Below, piece by piece: positions 27,252 to 35,926 of a stretch of 64,000 nt of DNA; position 1 is the stretch's first letter; every line of letters begins with the position of its first letter. The stretch covers positions 62,001 to 126,000 of the forward strand of contig SVMM01000007.1 of NCBI GenBank assembly GCA_015067435.1. The letters run 5' to 3'. A program made the position numbers and the translations under genes. The notes below the pieces were generated by a model. It ran no database searches. It saw only the letters and a list, made by a program, of their open reading frames with translations, and was not told where the DNA came from. The stretch comes from Oscillospiraceae bacterium. Its GTDB lineage: Bacteria; Bacillota; Clostridia; Oscillospirales; Oscillospiraceae.

Positions 27252-28910
27252 ATGAAGAAGAGAAGCCTTTTTGCGCTGCTGCTGATTGCCGCGCTGGCGC
27301 TGACCGCATGCGCGCAGCAGGTGCAGCAGGAGCCCGTGCAGTTTGAACCGCCGAAGGCGCCGTCACAGACGGAGCCGGCGCAGCCCGCGGCGCTAACGGC
27401 TCCCGCCGCGGCGGAGCGCCCCGAGGTCGAGAGCAACGGCGGCGAGTTCGTCCGCGTGGACGATCAGGTCTGGTTCCGCCGCTACGACGACGGCGCCATT
27501 GACGAAACACAGCTCTGGGGCGACTTCCTGAAGGTGTGGCCGTCCCACCCCGTCACCTCCACGCTCTGCTATTACGACGAGCTGCGCGGCGCCGTTGTGG
27601 ACGCCATGACCGACGACGGCTTCGGCGCGCTGTGGTTCGGCGTGGACGGGTTCTATCTCTCCCGCCCGCTGGGCGAGGCGGACGCCGAGGCGTACTTCAA
27701 GGCGCTCGACGGCACGGAAACCGTGCTGGGCGAGGGAAGGGTCGCCGGCGTTTCGGACAACGGGCGCTTCGCCGCGGTGCAGAACGGCGATATCATCAGG
27801 GTTTTCGAGGGCACGGAGGGTGTTCTTACGCTCGCCGCGGAGGCCGACTTTGTCGATTTCTGCGCCGTGTCGGATGACGGCACGCTGGTTTACTACACCT
27901 ATGATTACGACGCGAACGAGGGCAAGCTTGACTGCCTGGACGCGGACGGACATGAGAAGCTCCTTGGCTTCCTGCCCGACCTGCCCGAAGACATCGCCGC
28001 GTATAGCTGGGAGTTTGAGCAGTGCCTGCTCGACGGCGACGACGTCTGGTGCACCTTCGGCGTTTACGAGGGCACGGGGCACTTCCTCGCGGAGCCGCTG
28101 GTCGTGCACGCGAAGCTGAATACGCAGGACAGCCTGGACGTCGTCGAGGACGAGCAGGACGCGGAGTACCCCTACGTTCCGAAGCTTGCCAGGCTGGACA
28201 ACGGCGAGCTGGTGTGCGCGGAGCACGCGCCGGGCGAGCTGGAGATCACCTACGAGGACAAGGACCTGTGGTGGTACGAGACAGCGGAAAACGGGATACT
28301 GCTGGTCCCGTCCTTCCTGCCGGTCGACGAGTATTCGGACTTTACCTACATCGCGCAGAGCGCGGAGACGATGGGCGGCGCGGCATACATCATCGTCGCG
28401 GAGGCATACCGCGATGAGGACGCCGACATCGGCTGGCGCACGGCGTATGCGCCGGGCGCGCTGCGCTATCTGCGCGTGCCGCTGGACGAGTACAGCGAGA
28501 CGGAGGCGCTGGACGGCGGCGTATGGGAGACTCTGCCGAGCCTGCGTTCGGTCTATGAGCCGCTGATCGGCACATGGGTGCTCACCGGCGTCGAGGTCGA
28601 GGGCGACCGCAGCGACGATCTGCCCGACGGCATGTTCGAGGTCCTTACGTTCCTCGACGACGGCACCGTCATTCTGGACAGCGCCGGTCCGGACCCGTAC
28701 CACAACGAGTTCACCTATGCCGAGCTGCTGCCCGCCGGCGACGCGAACAACGGCTACGGTATCCTGATGTCCGGCGGCGAGAACGAGGATATGTTCTGGG
28801 CGTATTGCGAGGGCAAAACGATGGTCGGCACGCTGATGCTCAACCTTGAAACGGAAAACGGCGTGGAATCCGTGTCCCGCACGGGCTTCTACGAGCACTC
28901 GGTGGGATGA
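27252..28910 (+). CDS. Putative lipoprotein of unknown function
   Basis: 552 residues. A lipobox LTAC with Cys20 follows a basic, hydrophobic signal peptide. Residues 21-60 are a Gln/Pro/Ala-rich linker. The rest is acidic and strand-rich, with repeated phrases such as VAGVSDNGRFAAVQNGD and VSDDGTLVYYTYD that suggest a WD40/propeller-like surface domain. The final 110 residues (LIGTWVLTGVEVEG onward) look like a separate lipocalin-type beta-barrel. I do not recognise the family. Its stop overlaps the D-aminoacylase start (ATGATG), so the two are coupled and may act on the same extracellular substrate. Confidence 0.75.
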   Translation: MKKRSLFALLLIAALALTACAQQVQQEPVQFEPPKAPSQTEPAQPAALTAPAAAERPEVESNGGEFVRVDDQVWFRRYDDGAIDETQLWGDFLKVWPSHPVTSTLCYYDELRGAVVDAMTDDGFGALWFGVDGFYLSRPLGEADAEAYFKALDGTETVLGEGRVAGVSDNGRFAAVQNGDIIRVFEGTEGVLTLAAEADFVDFCAVSDDGTLVYYTYDYDANEGKLDCLDADGHEKLLGFLPDLPEDIAAYSWEFEQCLLDGDDVWCTFGVYEGTGHFLAEPLVVHAKLNTQDSLDVVEDEQDAEYPYVPKLARLDNGELVCAEHAPGELEITYEDKDLWWYETAENGILLVPSFLPVDEYSDFTYIAQSAETMGGAAYIIVAEAYRDEDADIGWRTAYAPGALRYLRVPLDEYSETEALDGGVWETLPSLRSVYEPLIGTWVLTGVEVEGDRSDDLPDGMFEVLTFLDDGTVILDSAGPDPYHNEFTYAELLPAGDANNGYGILMSGGENEDMFWAYCEGKTMVGTLMLNLETENGVESVSRTGFYEHSVG

Positions 28911-30508
28911 TGACATTCGATACGATCATTCGCGGCGCGCTGGTGCTGGACGGCACCGGCGCGGACGCGTTTCCGGCGGACGTCGCGCTCATCGGCGGGC
29001 GGATCGCCGCCGTCGGCGCGCTGGGTGACGCGCGCGCCGACACGGTCGTGGACGCGGCGGGGCGGTATCTTTCGCCCGGCTTCATCGACGTCCACCGCCA
29101 CGCCGACGCGGCGGCGCTCGAACCCGGCTTCGGCGAGGCGGAGCTGGCGCAGGGGCTGACCACTGTCGTCAACGGCAACTGCGGGCTCTCGCTCGCGCCG
29201 GTGTTCGGCGCGTATGCCGACGAATCGGCGCTTTACCTCTCGCCCATCGTCGGCGACCTGCCGCCTGCGCTGCGCTTTGAAACGCTGGGGGCGTATCTGG
29301 ACGCGGCGGAGCGCGCCGCGCCCCGGCTCAACCACGGGATGCTGATCGGCATGGGCACGCTGCGCACCTGCGTGACCGGCTTTGAAAACGGCGATCTGGA
29401 CGGCGGCGCGCTGCGGGAGCTGCACCGTCTGCTGGAGCGAGCGCTCGCCGACGGCGCGCTGGGCGTGTCGCTGGGGCTCGGCTACGCGCCGGAGTGCTTC
29501 TACTCGGCCGAGGGGCTTGTCCGCGCGCTGGAGCCGCTGCGCGGCGGGGACATCCCGGTCGCCGTCCACATGCGGCAGGAGGGCGAGGGCGTCGTGGACG
29601 CGCTGCGCGAGATGCTTTCCGTCGCGCGCACGCTGCGCATCCCCTTGGAGATCAGCCACCTCAAGGCAATCGGCAAAAAACAGTGGCGCAGGAGCGTGCC
29701 GGAGATGCTGCGCCTCATTGACGAGGCGCGCGGCGACGGCATGGACGTCACCTGCGACGCGCACATCTACACCGCCGGCTCGACGCAGCTCATCCACGTG
29801 CTGCCGCCGGAGTACCAGCGCGGCGGACTGACGGCGCTGACCGCGGCGCTGCACGATGCGGCGGTTCGGCGGGCGATGCGCGAACGCATGGAGACCGGCG
29901 CGGACTTTGAGAATATCACGCATCTCGTCGGCTTTGAAAACGTGCGCGTCACGTCGCTGCGCCAGCCGGAGGATCAGCCGTTCGAGCGCCTGACGCTCAC
30001 GGAGATCGCCGCGCGGCAGGGGAAGGACGTGTACGACGCGCTGTTCGACCTGCTGGCGGCGGAGCACTGCACCCCCGCGATGATCGACAGCATCTCCGAC
30101 GAGGCGGACATCGAGGACATCCTGCGCGCGCCGTACGCCACCGTCATCTCGGACGGCACCTATCCCGCGGCGGGGCTGCCGCACCCGCGCGTCTACGGCA
30201 CGTACGCGCGCCTGTTGGAGCGTTTCGTGCGCGAGCGGGGCGTCCTGACCCTGCCGGAGGCGGTGCACAGGGTGACGCTGCACGCGGCGGAGCGCTTCGG
30301 ACTGAAGAACAAGGGGCGCGTCGCCGTCGGGGCGGACGCGGACCTGTGCCTGTTCGACCTCGGGCGCGTGCACGAGCCGGGAACGTTTGCCGAGCCGCGG
30401 CAGCTCGCGCAGGGCATGGACATGGTCTGGGTGAACGGCGCTCTCGCCTTCGCGGACGGAGCGGCGACAGGCGCGGCGGCGGGGAAGACGCTGCGCGGAG
30501 GGAGATAA
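28907..30508 (+). CDS. N-acyl-D-amino-acid deacylase (amidohydrolase family 3)
   Basis: 533 residues of the D-aminoacylase type, which frees D-amino acids from N-acyl derivatives. The TIM-barrel metal motif PGFIDVHRHAD (about 61-71) is present; the second His of the usual HTH is kept with Arg between. Also seen are GNCGLS (about 90), EISHLKAIGK (about 245) and the C-terminal PHPRVYGTYARLL (about 425) loop typical of the family. No signal peptide, so it is cytosolic. Start 28907 overlaps the lipoprotein stop. With the MFS gene 12 bases downstream, uptake and deacylation of an acylated amino acid is a sensible reading. Confidence 0.88.
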   Translation: MMTFDTIIRGALVLDGTGADAFPADVALIGGRIAAVGALGDARADTVVDAAGRYLSPGFIDVHRHADAAALEPGFGEAELAQGLTTVVNGNCGLSLAPVFGAYADESALYLSPIVGDLPPALRFETLGAYLDAAERAAPRLNHGMLIGMGTLRTCVTGFENGDLDGGALRELHRLLERALADGALGVSLGLGYAPECFYSAEGLVRALEPLRGGDIPVAVHMRQEGEGVVDALREMLSVARTLRIPLEISHLKAIGKKQWRRSVPEMLRLIDEARGDGMDVTCDAHIYTAGSTQLIHVLPPEYQRGGLTALTAALHDAAVRRAMRERMETGADFENITHLVGFENVRVTSLRQPEDQPFERLTLTEIAARQGKDVYDALFDLLAAEHCTPAMIDSISDEADIEDILRAPYATVISDGTYPAAGLPHPRVYGTYARLLERFVRERGVLTLPEAVHRVTLHAAERFGLKNKGRVAVGADADLCLFDLGRVHEPGTFAEPRQLAQGMDMVWVNGALAFADGAATGAAAGKTLRGGR

Positions 30509-30520
30509 GAGAATCGCAAT

Positions 30521-31738
30521 ATGAAGCACATACATTACGCATGGTGGGTATGCGTGGGCTGCGCGCTGCTGCTGTTCTGCACCAGCGGGCTCGCCGTCAA
30601 CGCCTTCACCGTCTATCAGCCCTACATCCTCAAGGTGAACGGCTTCACGAACGCGCAGTCGTCCACGCTCATCACGATCCGGAGCCTGTTCACGTTCCTG
30701 TCCATGCTCTCGGCGGGGCTCTACTACCGGCATTTTTCCCTGCGCGCGGGCATGACGATCGCGGGGATGACGGTCGCGCTGGGCTTTCTGACCTTCGCCC
30801 TCGCCGGGAATTACGCCGTCTACTGCGCCGCCGCGGCGCTGGTGGGGCTGGGCTACGGCGTGGGGACGATGATCCCCATCGCCATCCTGCTCGACCGCTG
30901 GTTTCTGACCGACCGCACGCTGGCGCTGGGCGCCTGCTCGGCGGTGACGGGGCTCTCGACGCTGGGCATCCCGTCGATGCTCACGGCGCTCATCGAGGAG
31001 TACAGCCTGCGCGCGGGCTTTCTGGTGGGCAGCGCCGCGATCGCGCTGCTCACGCTTGTGAGCTGGGCGCTGCTGCGCAACAAGCCCGCCGAGCTGGGCC
31101 TTGCGCCCTACGCCCACGGCGAGGCCGCGGCTGTGCGGCGGCGTCGGGGCGGCGCGGATCTGACGAAGGGCGACTGGGCGGTGCTCGCGCCGACGCTTCT
31201 GCTGATCGGCGCGGTGACGAGCGTCGGCTACAGCCACCTGACGGTGCACATGTCCGCCATGGGCTACTCGCCCCACGTCGCCGCCTTCGGCATCACGGTC
31301 TCCGGCATTGCGCTGATGCTGGGGAAGATCGCCTTCGGCTGGGTCTCAGAGCGCGCGGGCATGTACGCGGGCAACTGGATCTTCGGATTGATCCTCGTCG
31401 CGGGTCTGGTGCTTCTGTGCCTGCCGGTGAAAAACAGCGCGCTGCTGTACCTCGCCATGGCGGCTTACGGCGTCGGGCTCTCGCTCACCACGGTGGGCCT
31501 GACGGCGTGGGCGGGCGACTGGAGCACCGAGGAGCGGTACGATTCCACCGTCGGACGCTTCCAAATCGGCTATTCGGGCGGCGGGCTGCTGTTTTCCTCG
31601 CTGCCGGGCATCCTCGCCGACCGCTCCGGCGGCTCGTACCGTCCCGCCTACCTCTTTTTCCTCGCCTGCGCGGTGTGCATGCTCCTGACCGTGCAGTTCA
31701 TCTATCTGCGTAAAAGAAAAGGGATCGTGAAGCCTTGA
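30521..31738 (+). CDS. MFS transporter, OFA/monocarboxylate-like
   Basis: 405 residues with 12 hydrophobic segments and a cytoplasmic loop near the middle (RNKPAELGL...RRRRGGADLTK). The N-terminal WWVCVGCALLLFCTSGLAVNAF and GLGYGVGTMIPIAILLDRWF stretches resemble the oxalate:formate antiporter branch, but the substrate is not determined. It is last in the HAD-to-MFS run; GGAGGGAG for this gene lies within the end of the deacylase. Its stop codon falls in the loop of the following terminator. Confidence 0.85.
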   Translation: MKHIHYAWWVCVGCALLLFCTSGLAVNAFTVYQPYILKVNGFTNAQSSTLITIRSLFTFLSMLSAGLYYRHFSLRAGMTIAGMTVALGFLTFALAGNYAVYCAAAALVGLGYGVGTMIPIAILLDRWFLTDRTLALGACSAVTGLSTLGIPSMLTALIEEYSLRAGFLVGSAAIALLTLVSWALLRNKPAELGLAPYAHGEAAAVRRRRGGADLTKGDWAVLAPTLLLIGAVTSVGYSHLTVHMSAMGYSPHVAAFGITVSGIALMLGKIAFGWVSERAGMYAGNWIFGLILVAGLVLLCLPVKNSALLYLAMAAYGVGLSLTTVGLTAWAGDWSTEERYDSTVGRFQIGYSGGGLLFSSLPGILADRSGGSYRPAYLFFLACAVCMLLTVQFIYLRKRKGIVKP

Positions 31739-31760
31739 TGTGCTTCACGATCCTTTGCTT
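31722..31760. terminator. Terminator overlapping the end of the MFS gene
   Basis: Perfect 12-bp stem GGATCGTGAAGC / GCTTCACGATCC (31722-31733 and 31742-31753), with the MFS stop TGA in the loop and TTTGCTT after. It also faces the convergent LOTUS-type gene. Confidence 0.82.
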
Positions 31761-31768
31761 ATGATGCT

Positions 31769-33142
31769 TCAGTCGTCGTCCAGATCGTCGGCGGCGCCCG
31801 CCTGTACGCTGTCCGTTTTGAGCCAGTCGCTGTCCGGGCGCGTGACGAGGCGGCTGTCGGAGTAGGCGAGATCGAGCGTCAGGACAGTCTGCCCCTGATA
31901 GGCGCCGGAGGGCGTCCGCTCCACCACCAGCGCGAGATCGACGCAGTCCTCGTCCACCAGACACAGCGGCAGCAGCAGGGAGCCGCAGTTCCGCGTCGGA
32001 TAGTACATGGGGATCGCGGTCTTGTAGTTCCACTCCACGCGCTTGATCGCCAGCTCGATCGCGTCCTCGACGCGGTTTTTCAGGCGCTTTAATATCCTCG
32101 GATTGCTGCTGATTTTCTCCCCCAGCTCGCGGAAGAACTGCCTTCTGGCGGGGTCGTTGGGGCGCTTTTCATAAATGCTGTCCAGCGTGACGCCGTTGAC
32201 GGTCAGAAAGTCGTCCGGACAGTTGTCCTCCAGAAACTCGCGCGGGAAGCGCTCGGTGCGCTCGGCGATGATGTGCTCGTAGTCGCAGGAGAGGTCGCCC
32301 GTGGACGTGTCGAAGAGCATGTTCTGGATCTTGCCCTCGAAGTAATCCGCCCGCTCCGGCAGGGGGTTGATGTACGCGACCAGCGTCTTGCCGATGTTCT
32401 CGCCCGCGACCACGAAGTCGAGCAGATACCAGTATTGGGAATACTGGGCGGTGACGCGCGTGTTTTTCTTGAACAGCGCGTAGATGTACTCGTACTTCTT
32501 GTCCACCAGCCCTGTGTTGAACGCCGCGTACTCGTCGCCGCGCGCCTCGTCCGTCCCGAAGCGGATCTTGTTCTCGATCGCCAGACGGTGGAACGTGTAT
32601 TTGAGATAGTTCCGCAGGATGGGGAGGTCGTCCGGGCCGAGCCCCGCGCCGTCGCCGTAGTACCACTTTTCCTCCAGCGCCATGTCCGCCAGCGCGCGGT
32701 ACTTGTCGTGGTGGATGATCGCCCAGGCGTTCAGCTCGGTGTTCTTCGAGGGTTCCCGCTTTCCCGGAGCGGCGGCGCTCCGTTGCCGCTCGCCGCGCAC
32801 CTCCTCCGGACCTGCCGCGCTTGCCGCCGCATTCACCGGCGCGGCCGCGGGCGCGGAAGCGGGCGCCGGTGCGGCGGGCACCGTGGGCTTTTTCAGGACG
32901 CGCGCGTAGATGACGGGCGGCTTGCCCTCGCCGGCCTGATCCTCCCGGAGCTCCAGTATATCCGAAAACTCGCAGAGGAACGCGCGCAGCTTGGCGAACC
33001 CGTGCTCTTTATAGTTCACGCCCGCCGCGGCGAGCGGGGCGCCCATCCGCGCCAGCTCGACCCAGCCGTCGCTGTCGGGCTCCATCGTGCCGATCACACG
33101 CAAAATGGCATCCGTAAGATTCTTCTTTTCCGCCTCCAGCAT
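31769..33142 (-). CDS. LOTUS/OST-HTH plus DUF3825-like protein
   Basis: 457 residues. The N-terminus (about 1-75: LTDAILRVIGTMEPDSDGWVELARMG ... HGFAKLRAFLCEFSDILELRE) looks like a LOTUS/OST-HTH winged helix, a fold linked to RNA binding. An Ala/Pro-rich linker (about 80-130) follows, then a domain I believe is of the DUF3825 type (about 140-440), with LEEKWYYG and FNTGLVDKKYEYIYALFK. The tail is acidic. No catalytic motif is recognised. ATG 33142 has a GGGAGGA site seven bases upstream; an earlier GTG is less likely. It is the last gene of the ftcD operon, 20 bases after hutD, an unusual partner for histidine breakdown. Confidence 0.75.
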   Translation of the reverse strand: MLEAEKKNLTDAILRVIGTMEPDSDGWVELARMGAPLAAAGVNYKEHGFAKLRAFLCEFSDILELREDQAGEGKPPVIYARVLKKPTVPAAPAPASAPAAAPVNAAASAAGPEEVRGERQRSAAAPGKREPSKNTELNAWAIIHHDKYRALADMALEEKWYYGDGAGLGPDDLPILRNYLKYTFHRLAIENKIRFGTDEARGDEYAAFNTGLVDKKYEYIYALFKKNTRVTAQYSQYWYLLDFVVAGENIGKTLVAYINPLPERADYFEGKIQNMLFDTSTGDLSCDYEHIIAERTERFPREFLEDNCPDDFLTVNGVTLDSIYEKRPNDPARRQFFRELGEKISSNPRILKRLKNRVEDAIELAIKRVEWNYKTAIPMYYPTRNCGSLLLPLCLVDEDCVDLALVVERTPSGAYQGQTVLTLDLAYSDSRLVTRPDSDWLKTDSVQAGAADDLDDD

Positions 33143-33162
33143 CTGAAGGTCCTCCCTTGTGT

Positions 33163-33753
33163 TTATTGCGCCCAAATCTGCGCCGCCATGAACGCGGTGT
33201 CCTCCGCGGCGTCGAAGGTGAGCGCCGTCTCCCGCGCGTTCTCGACGCGCAGCGTTTCACCCGCCGACACGCCGCACACCGCCTCGCCGCAGCGCACCGT
33301 GCAGCGTCCGGAGACGCAGTGGAGCAGCGCCGTGTCCGCGCGCGCGCCGGTGACAAACACGCCGTGGCCCACGCCGAAGCGCAGCGCACGCATATCGCCC
33401 TCCGCCGCGCCCTTGCGGAGCATCAGGTTGAAGTCGGTGCAGCGTCCGCGGGAGCGGGTCTCGTCCCCGCCGTCGAATGCGTGCACGTCGCCGGGGTGCA
33501 GCGTCACCTCCGCGCCGTCGTTGTGTGAGAGCGTCATGTCGCCGCGCACGGTGGAGATCAGGCGGCGGTAGCCGGGCAGCGCCGTGAAGGCGGATTCCTC
33601 CAGCTCCACCGTCGCGCTGCTCACGCGCCAGAGGAAGCTGCGCTCGGCGTAGACCGCGCCCGCGGGGGCGATGGCGAGCTGCGTCGTCGTGCCGCCCGCC
33701 CACTGCGTCGTGACGTAGTCGGCGGGGGTGAGCAGCGTCAGTACAGGCTCCAT
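33163..33753 (-). CDS. hutD: HutD-family protein
   Basis: 196-residue bicupin of the HutD/Ves family, found in histidine-utilisation operons and thought to limit or monitor flux, possibly by binding formiminoglutamate; its biochemistry is not settled. The N-terminal WAGGTTTQLAIAP and FLWRVSSATVE stretches, ALPGYRRLISTVRGD, and DFNLMLRKG are typical of the family. Start ATG 33753 lies one base from the preceding cyclodeaminase stop, so the two are tightly coupled. Its presence supports histidine as the substrate of this minus-strand arm. Confidence 0.9.
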   Translation of the reverse strand: MEPVLTLLTPADYVTTQWAGGTTTQLAIAPAGAVYAERSFLWRVSSATVELEESAFTALPGYRRLISTVRGDMTLSHNDGAEVTLHPGDVHAFDGGDETRSRGRCTDFNLMLRKGAAEGDMRALRFGVGHGVFVTGARADTALLHCVSGRCTVRCGEAVCGVSAGETLRVENARETALTFDAAEDTAFMAAQIWAQ

Positions 33754-33754
33754 G

Positions 33755-34393
33755 TCATTCGTCCTCGATCATCGAAACGATTTTGGCAAAGCCCGCGTCG
33801 GCGAGCGGCAGCGCGCGGTCGAGCAGAATTTCGCCCTTCTTGCGGCAGTCCTCGGCAAAGGCGCGGTCTTTGAGCGAACCGATGTTGATGAGCACGTTGA
33901 GCCACGCGCCCTGAAGGCCCGACTTGAGGCTCAGAAACGCGACGCCGAGGTCGCTCGCGGACGTGTCGTTGAAGCCGCGTTCCTGCAAGGATGCGCACAG
34001 CGCGATGGCGTCGGCACACAGCTCCATCATCTCCATCGGGGTGCGGGTGCAGCCCTTGAGGCCCTCCTGAATGGCGGCGGAGCGCGCCGCCTTCTGCTCG
34101 TCGGTGTCCTTGGGCATCGAGAACGCGTCGGAGACGACGTTGAACGCCTCGGTGTCGCGGTCCATGACGTCGAGCAGGCGCGCCTTCAAATCGTTGCCCT
34201 TCTTCTCGACCTCGGCGGCGTACTCGGCGTATTCGGCGTACTTTTTGCGACCCTGCGTAAGGTTCGCGACCATGGCGGTCAGCGCCGCGCCGATGGAGCC
34301 GGCGAGCGCCGCGACGGAGCCGCCGCCCGGCGCGGGCGCGTCGGACGCGACGGTGTCGACGAACCGGGTGACGGTCATATCGGCAAGCTTCAT
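33755..34393 (-). CDS. Formimidoyl-THF cyclodeaminase (FTCD C-terminal family)
   Basis: 212-residue stand-alone cyclodeaminase/cyclohydrolase domain. It would turn 5-formimino-THF into methenyl-THF and ammonia after FtcD. The family start APAPGGGSVAALAGSIGAALTAMVANLT (about 18-45) and the later FNDTSASDLGVAFLSLKSGLQGAWLNV are clear. ATG 34393 has AAGGGG eight bases ahead; GTG 34402 is also possible. A second family member lies at 46736 beside fhs. By context, this copy is the deaminase and the other the cyclohydrolase; sequence alone does not decide. Confidence 0.9.
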   Translation of the reverse strand: MKLADMTVTRFVDTVASDAPAPGGGSVAALAGSIGAALTAMVANLTQGRKKYAEYAEYAAEVEKKGNDLKARLLDVMDRDTEAFNVVSDAFSMPKDTDEQKAARSAAIQEGLKGCTRTPMEMMELCADAIALCASLQERGFNDTSASDLGVAFLSLKSGLQGAWLNVLINIGSLKDRAFAEDCRKKGEILLDRALPLADAGFAKIVSMIEDE

Positions 34394-34406
34394 GGCGATC
34401 ACCCCT

Positions 34407-35321
34407 TTAATGGTTCATGTCGATCAGGTGGTATTCCATGACCTGATTCTTGCAGTCGAAGTCCTTTGCCTTGAGGTAGAACTCGGCGCAGTCGATCATC
34501 GCCTTGGCGGGGGTGAGGCCGACGATCTCGCTTTCGATGACGGTGGTGCCGTAACGCTCGGCGAGGGACTTAATCATCTCATAGACCACGTAGAGCGGGG
34601 TGTCCTCGAAGTTGACCATGTTCATCGAGACCTGCGCGATGCCGCGGTCTTCGAGCATGAAGCCCATCGCCTTGCAGCTGCGGAAGCCGCCGGAGGAGGC
34701 GCGGATGACCTTGGCGATCTTCTTGGCAATCTCCACGTCGGAGGTCGCGAGGTTGCAGTTGAACGCGATGAGCGGCATGCGCGCGCCGATGGCGGTGATG
34801 CCGGCGGTCGGATGGATCCTGCGCTCGCCGTAGTCGGGCGCCCAGTCGGGCTCGAGCAGCTTTTCGGGCATGCCCTCGAACTCGCCCTTGCGGCAGGTGG
34901 CGAGGTTGCGGCGCTCCGGACGGGTGGCGCTGTCCTCATACAGGAAGGAGGGGATCTGCAGCTCGTCCCAGATACGCTGCGCGACGCGCTTGGACAGCTC
35001 CACGCACTCCTCCACGGTGACGTCCATCTGCGGGACGAAGGGAATGACGTCGGTCGCGCCCATGCGCTTGTGCTCGCCCTTGTGCTTGCGCATGTCGATG
35101 CGCTCGGCGGCGACCTTCGTCAGACGGAACGTGACCTCCTCGATCGCCTCCGGCGAGCCGACGAGCGTGAACACGCAGCGGTTGTGGTTGCCGTCGGTCT
35201 GAGCGTCGAACAGCGTGCAGCCGGGGACGCTGTTCGCGGTTTCGACGAGGGCGTTGTAGGTCGCCTCGTCCTTTTCCTTGCTGCAGCTGAAATTGGGGAT
35301 GCATTCAACGAGCTTTGCCAT
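34407..35321 (-). CDS. ftcD: Glutamate formimidoyltransferase
   Basis: Transfers the formimino group of N-formimino-L-glutamate to tetrahydrofolate, giving glutamate; the last step of histidine breakdown. The 304 residues match the separate bacterial transferase (the animal enzyme is fused to the cyclodeaminase). ECIPNFSCSKEKD opens the protein; the likely catalytic His is in GEHKRMGATDVIPFVP (about 77-92), and RHxAxG-like ERRIHPTAGITAIGAR follows. ATG 35321 has an AGGAGG site; upstream in-frame codons are rejected. It heads the minus-strand arm with its own promoter. Confidence 0.94.
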   Translation of the reverse strand: MAKLVECIPNFSCSKEKDEATYNALVETANSVPGCTLFDAQTDGNHNRCVFTLVGSPEAIEEVTFRLTKVAAERIDMRKHKGEHKRMGATDVIPFVPQMDVTVEECVELSKRVAQRIWDELQIPSFLYEDSATRPERRNLATCRKGEFEGMPEKLLEPDWAPDYGERRIHPTAGITAIGARMPLIAFNCNLATSDVEIAKKIAKVIRASSGGFRSCKAMGFMLEDRGIAQVSMNMVNFEDTPLYVVYEMIKSLAERYGTTVIESEIVGLTPAKAMIDCAEFYLKAKDFDCKNQVMEYHLIDMNH

Positions 35322-35381
35322 GACAGAAAAACCTCCTGAAAAATAAACGTCGATTGCTGTGGGAACAGACTCACGGCAGCT

Positions 35382-35411
35382 ATTATAACGCGCGGCGGTG
35401 CCGTTCGTAAA
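35382..35411 (-). promoter_or_regulatory. Promoter of the ftcD operon
   Basis: Minus strand TTTACG (plus 35406-35411), 18-base spacer, TATAAT (plus 35382-35387), leader about 55 bases. Confidence 0.65.
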
Positions 35412-35493
35412 CCCAAAACTTTTCTTTTTTTTCGCCGGACGGGAAAGAGCGGGAGAAAACGGCGCGGCGCGGCGGAATCCCACCAGAAAAAAC

Positions 35494-35522
35494 TTGAAAA
35501 ACGGGGCGGCAATGTGTATAAT
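35494..35522 (+). promoter_or_regulatory. Promoter of the YerC/YecD gene
   Basis: TTGAAA (35494-35499), 17-base spacer, TATAAT (35517-35522), 36 bases ahead of the ATG. Confidence 0.75.
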
Positions 35523-35557
35523 AATTTGTGGATAATTGCCAAAGAAGGGGGATCTTC

Positions 35558-35863
35558 ATGTACGAGAGCAAGATGAAGTCGGAGGAGACCGAGCATTTAT
35601 TTGAAGCGATATTGTCGCTGCAATCGGTGGAGGAGTGTTACCGCTTCTTCGACGATCTGTGCACGTTCGGGGAGATCCTTGCCATGTCGCAGCGCTATCA
35701 GGTCGCGGAGGAGCTGTACGCGGGCAATACCTTTTCGCAGATCTCCAAGAAGATCGGCGTTTCCTCCACGACGATCACGCGCGTCAACAAGTGCCTGTGC
35801 TACGGCGCGGACGGCTACAAGACCGTGCTCGACCGGTGCAGCCGGAAGCAGCCGGGCGAATAA
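35558..35863 (+). CDS. YerC/YecD-family TrpR-like regulator
   Basis: 101-residue all-helical protein of the TrpR/YerC/YecD type. The helix-turn-helix is FSQISKKIGVSSTTITRVNKCLCYG (about 58-82), preceded by EILAMSQRYQVAEEL. The ligand and targets of this branch are unknown, though it often lies beside histidine or amino-acid biosynthesis genes. Here it is divergent from ftcD and convergent to hisS, between the two histidine arms, so it is a candidate regulator of them. Start ATG 35558 has AAGGGGG nearby. Confidence 0.88.
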   Translation: MYESKMKSEETEHLFEAILSLQSVEECYRFFDDLCTFGEILAMSQRYQVAEELYAGNTFSQISKKIGVSSTTITRVNKCLCYGADGYKTVLDRCSRKQPGE

Positions 35864-35889
35864 GACCCCGCGCGTCCTAAACACAAAAA

Positions 35890-35924
35890 ACGTCCCGCTC
35901 TTTTCGGAGCGGGACGTCTGCTGT
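35890..35924. terminator. Bidirectional terminator between YerC and hisS
   Basis: Stem ACGTCCCGCTC / GAGCGGGACGT with a short loop; an A-run lies on one side and TGCTGTTTT on the other. Confidence 0.85.
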
Positions 35925-35926
35925 TT

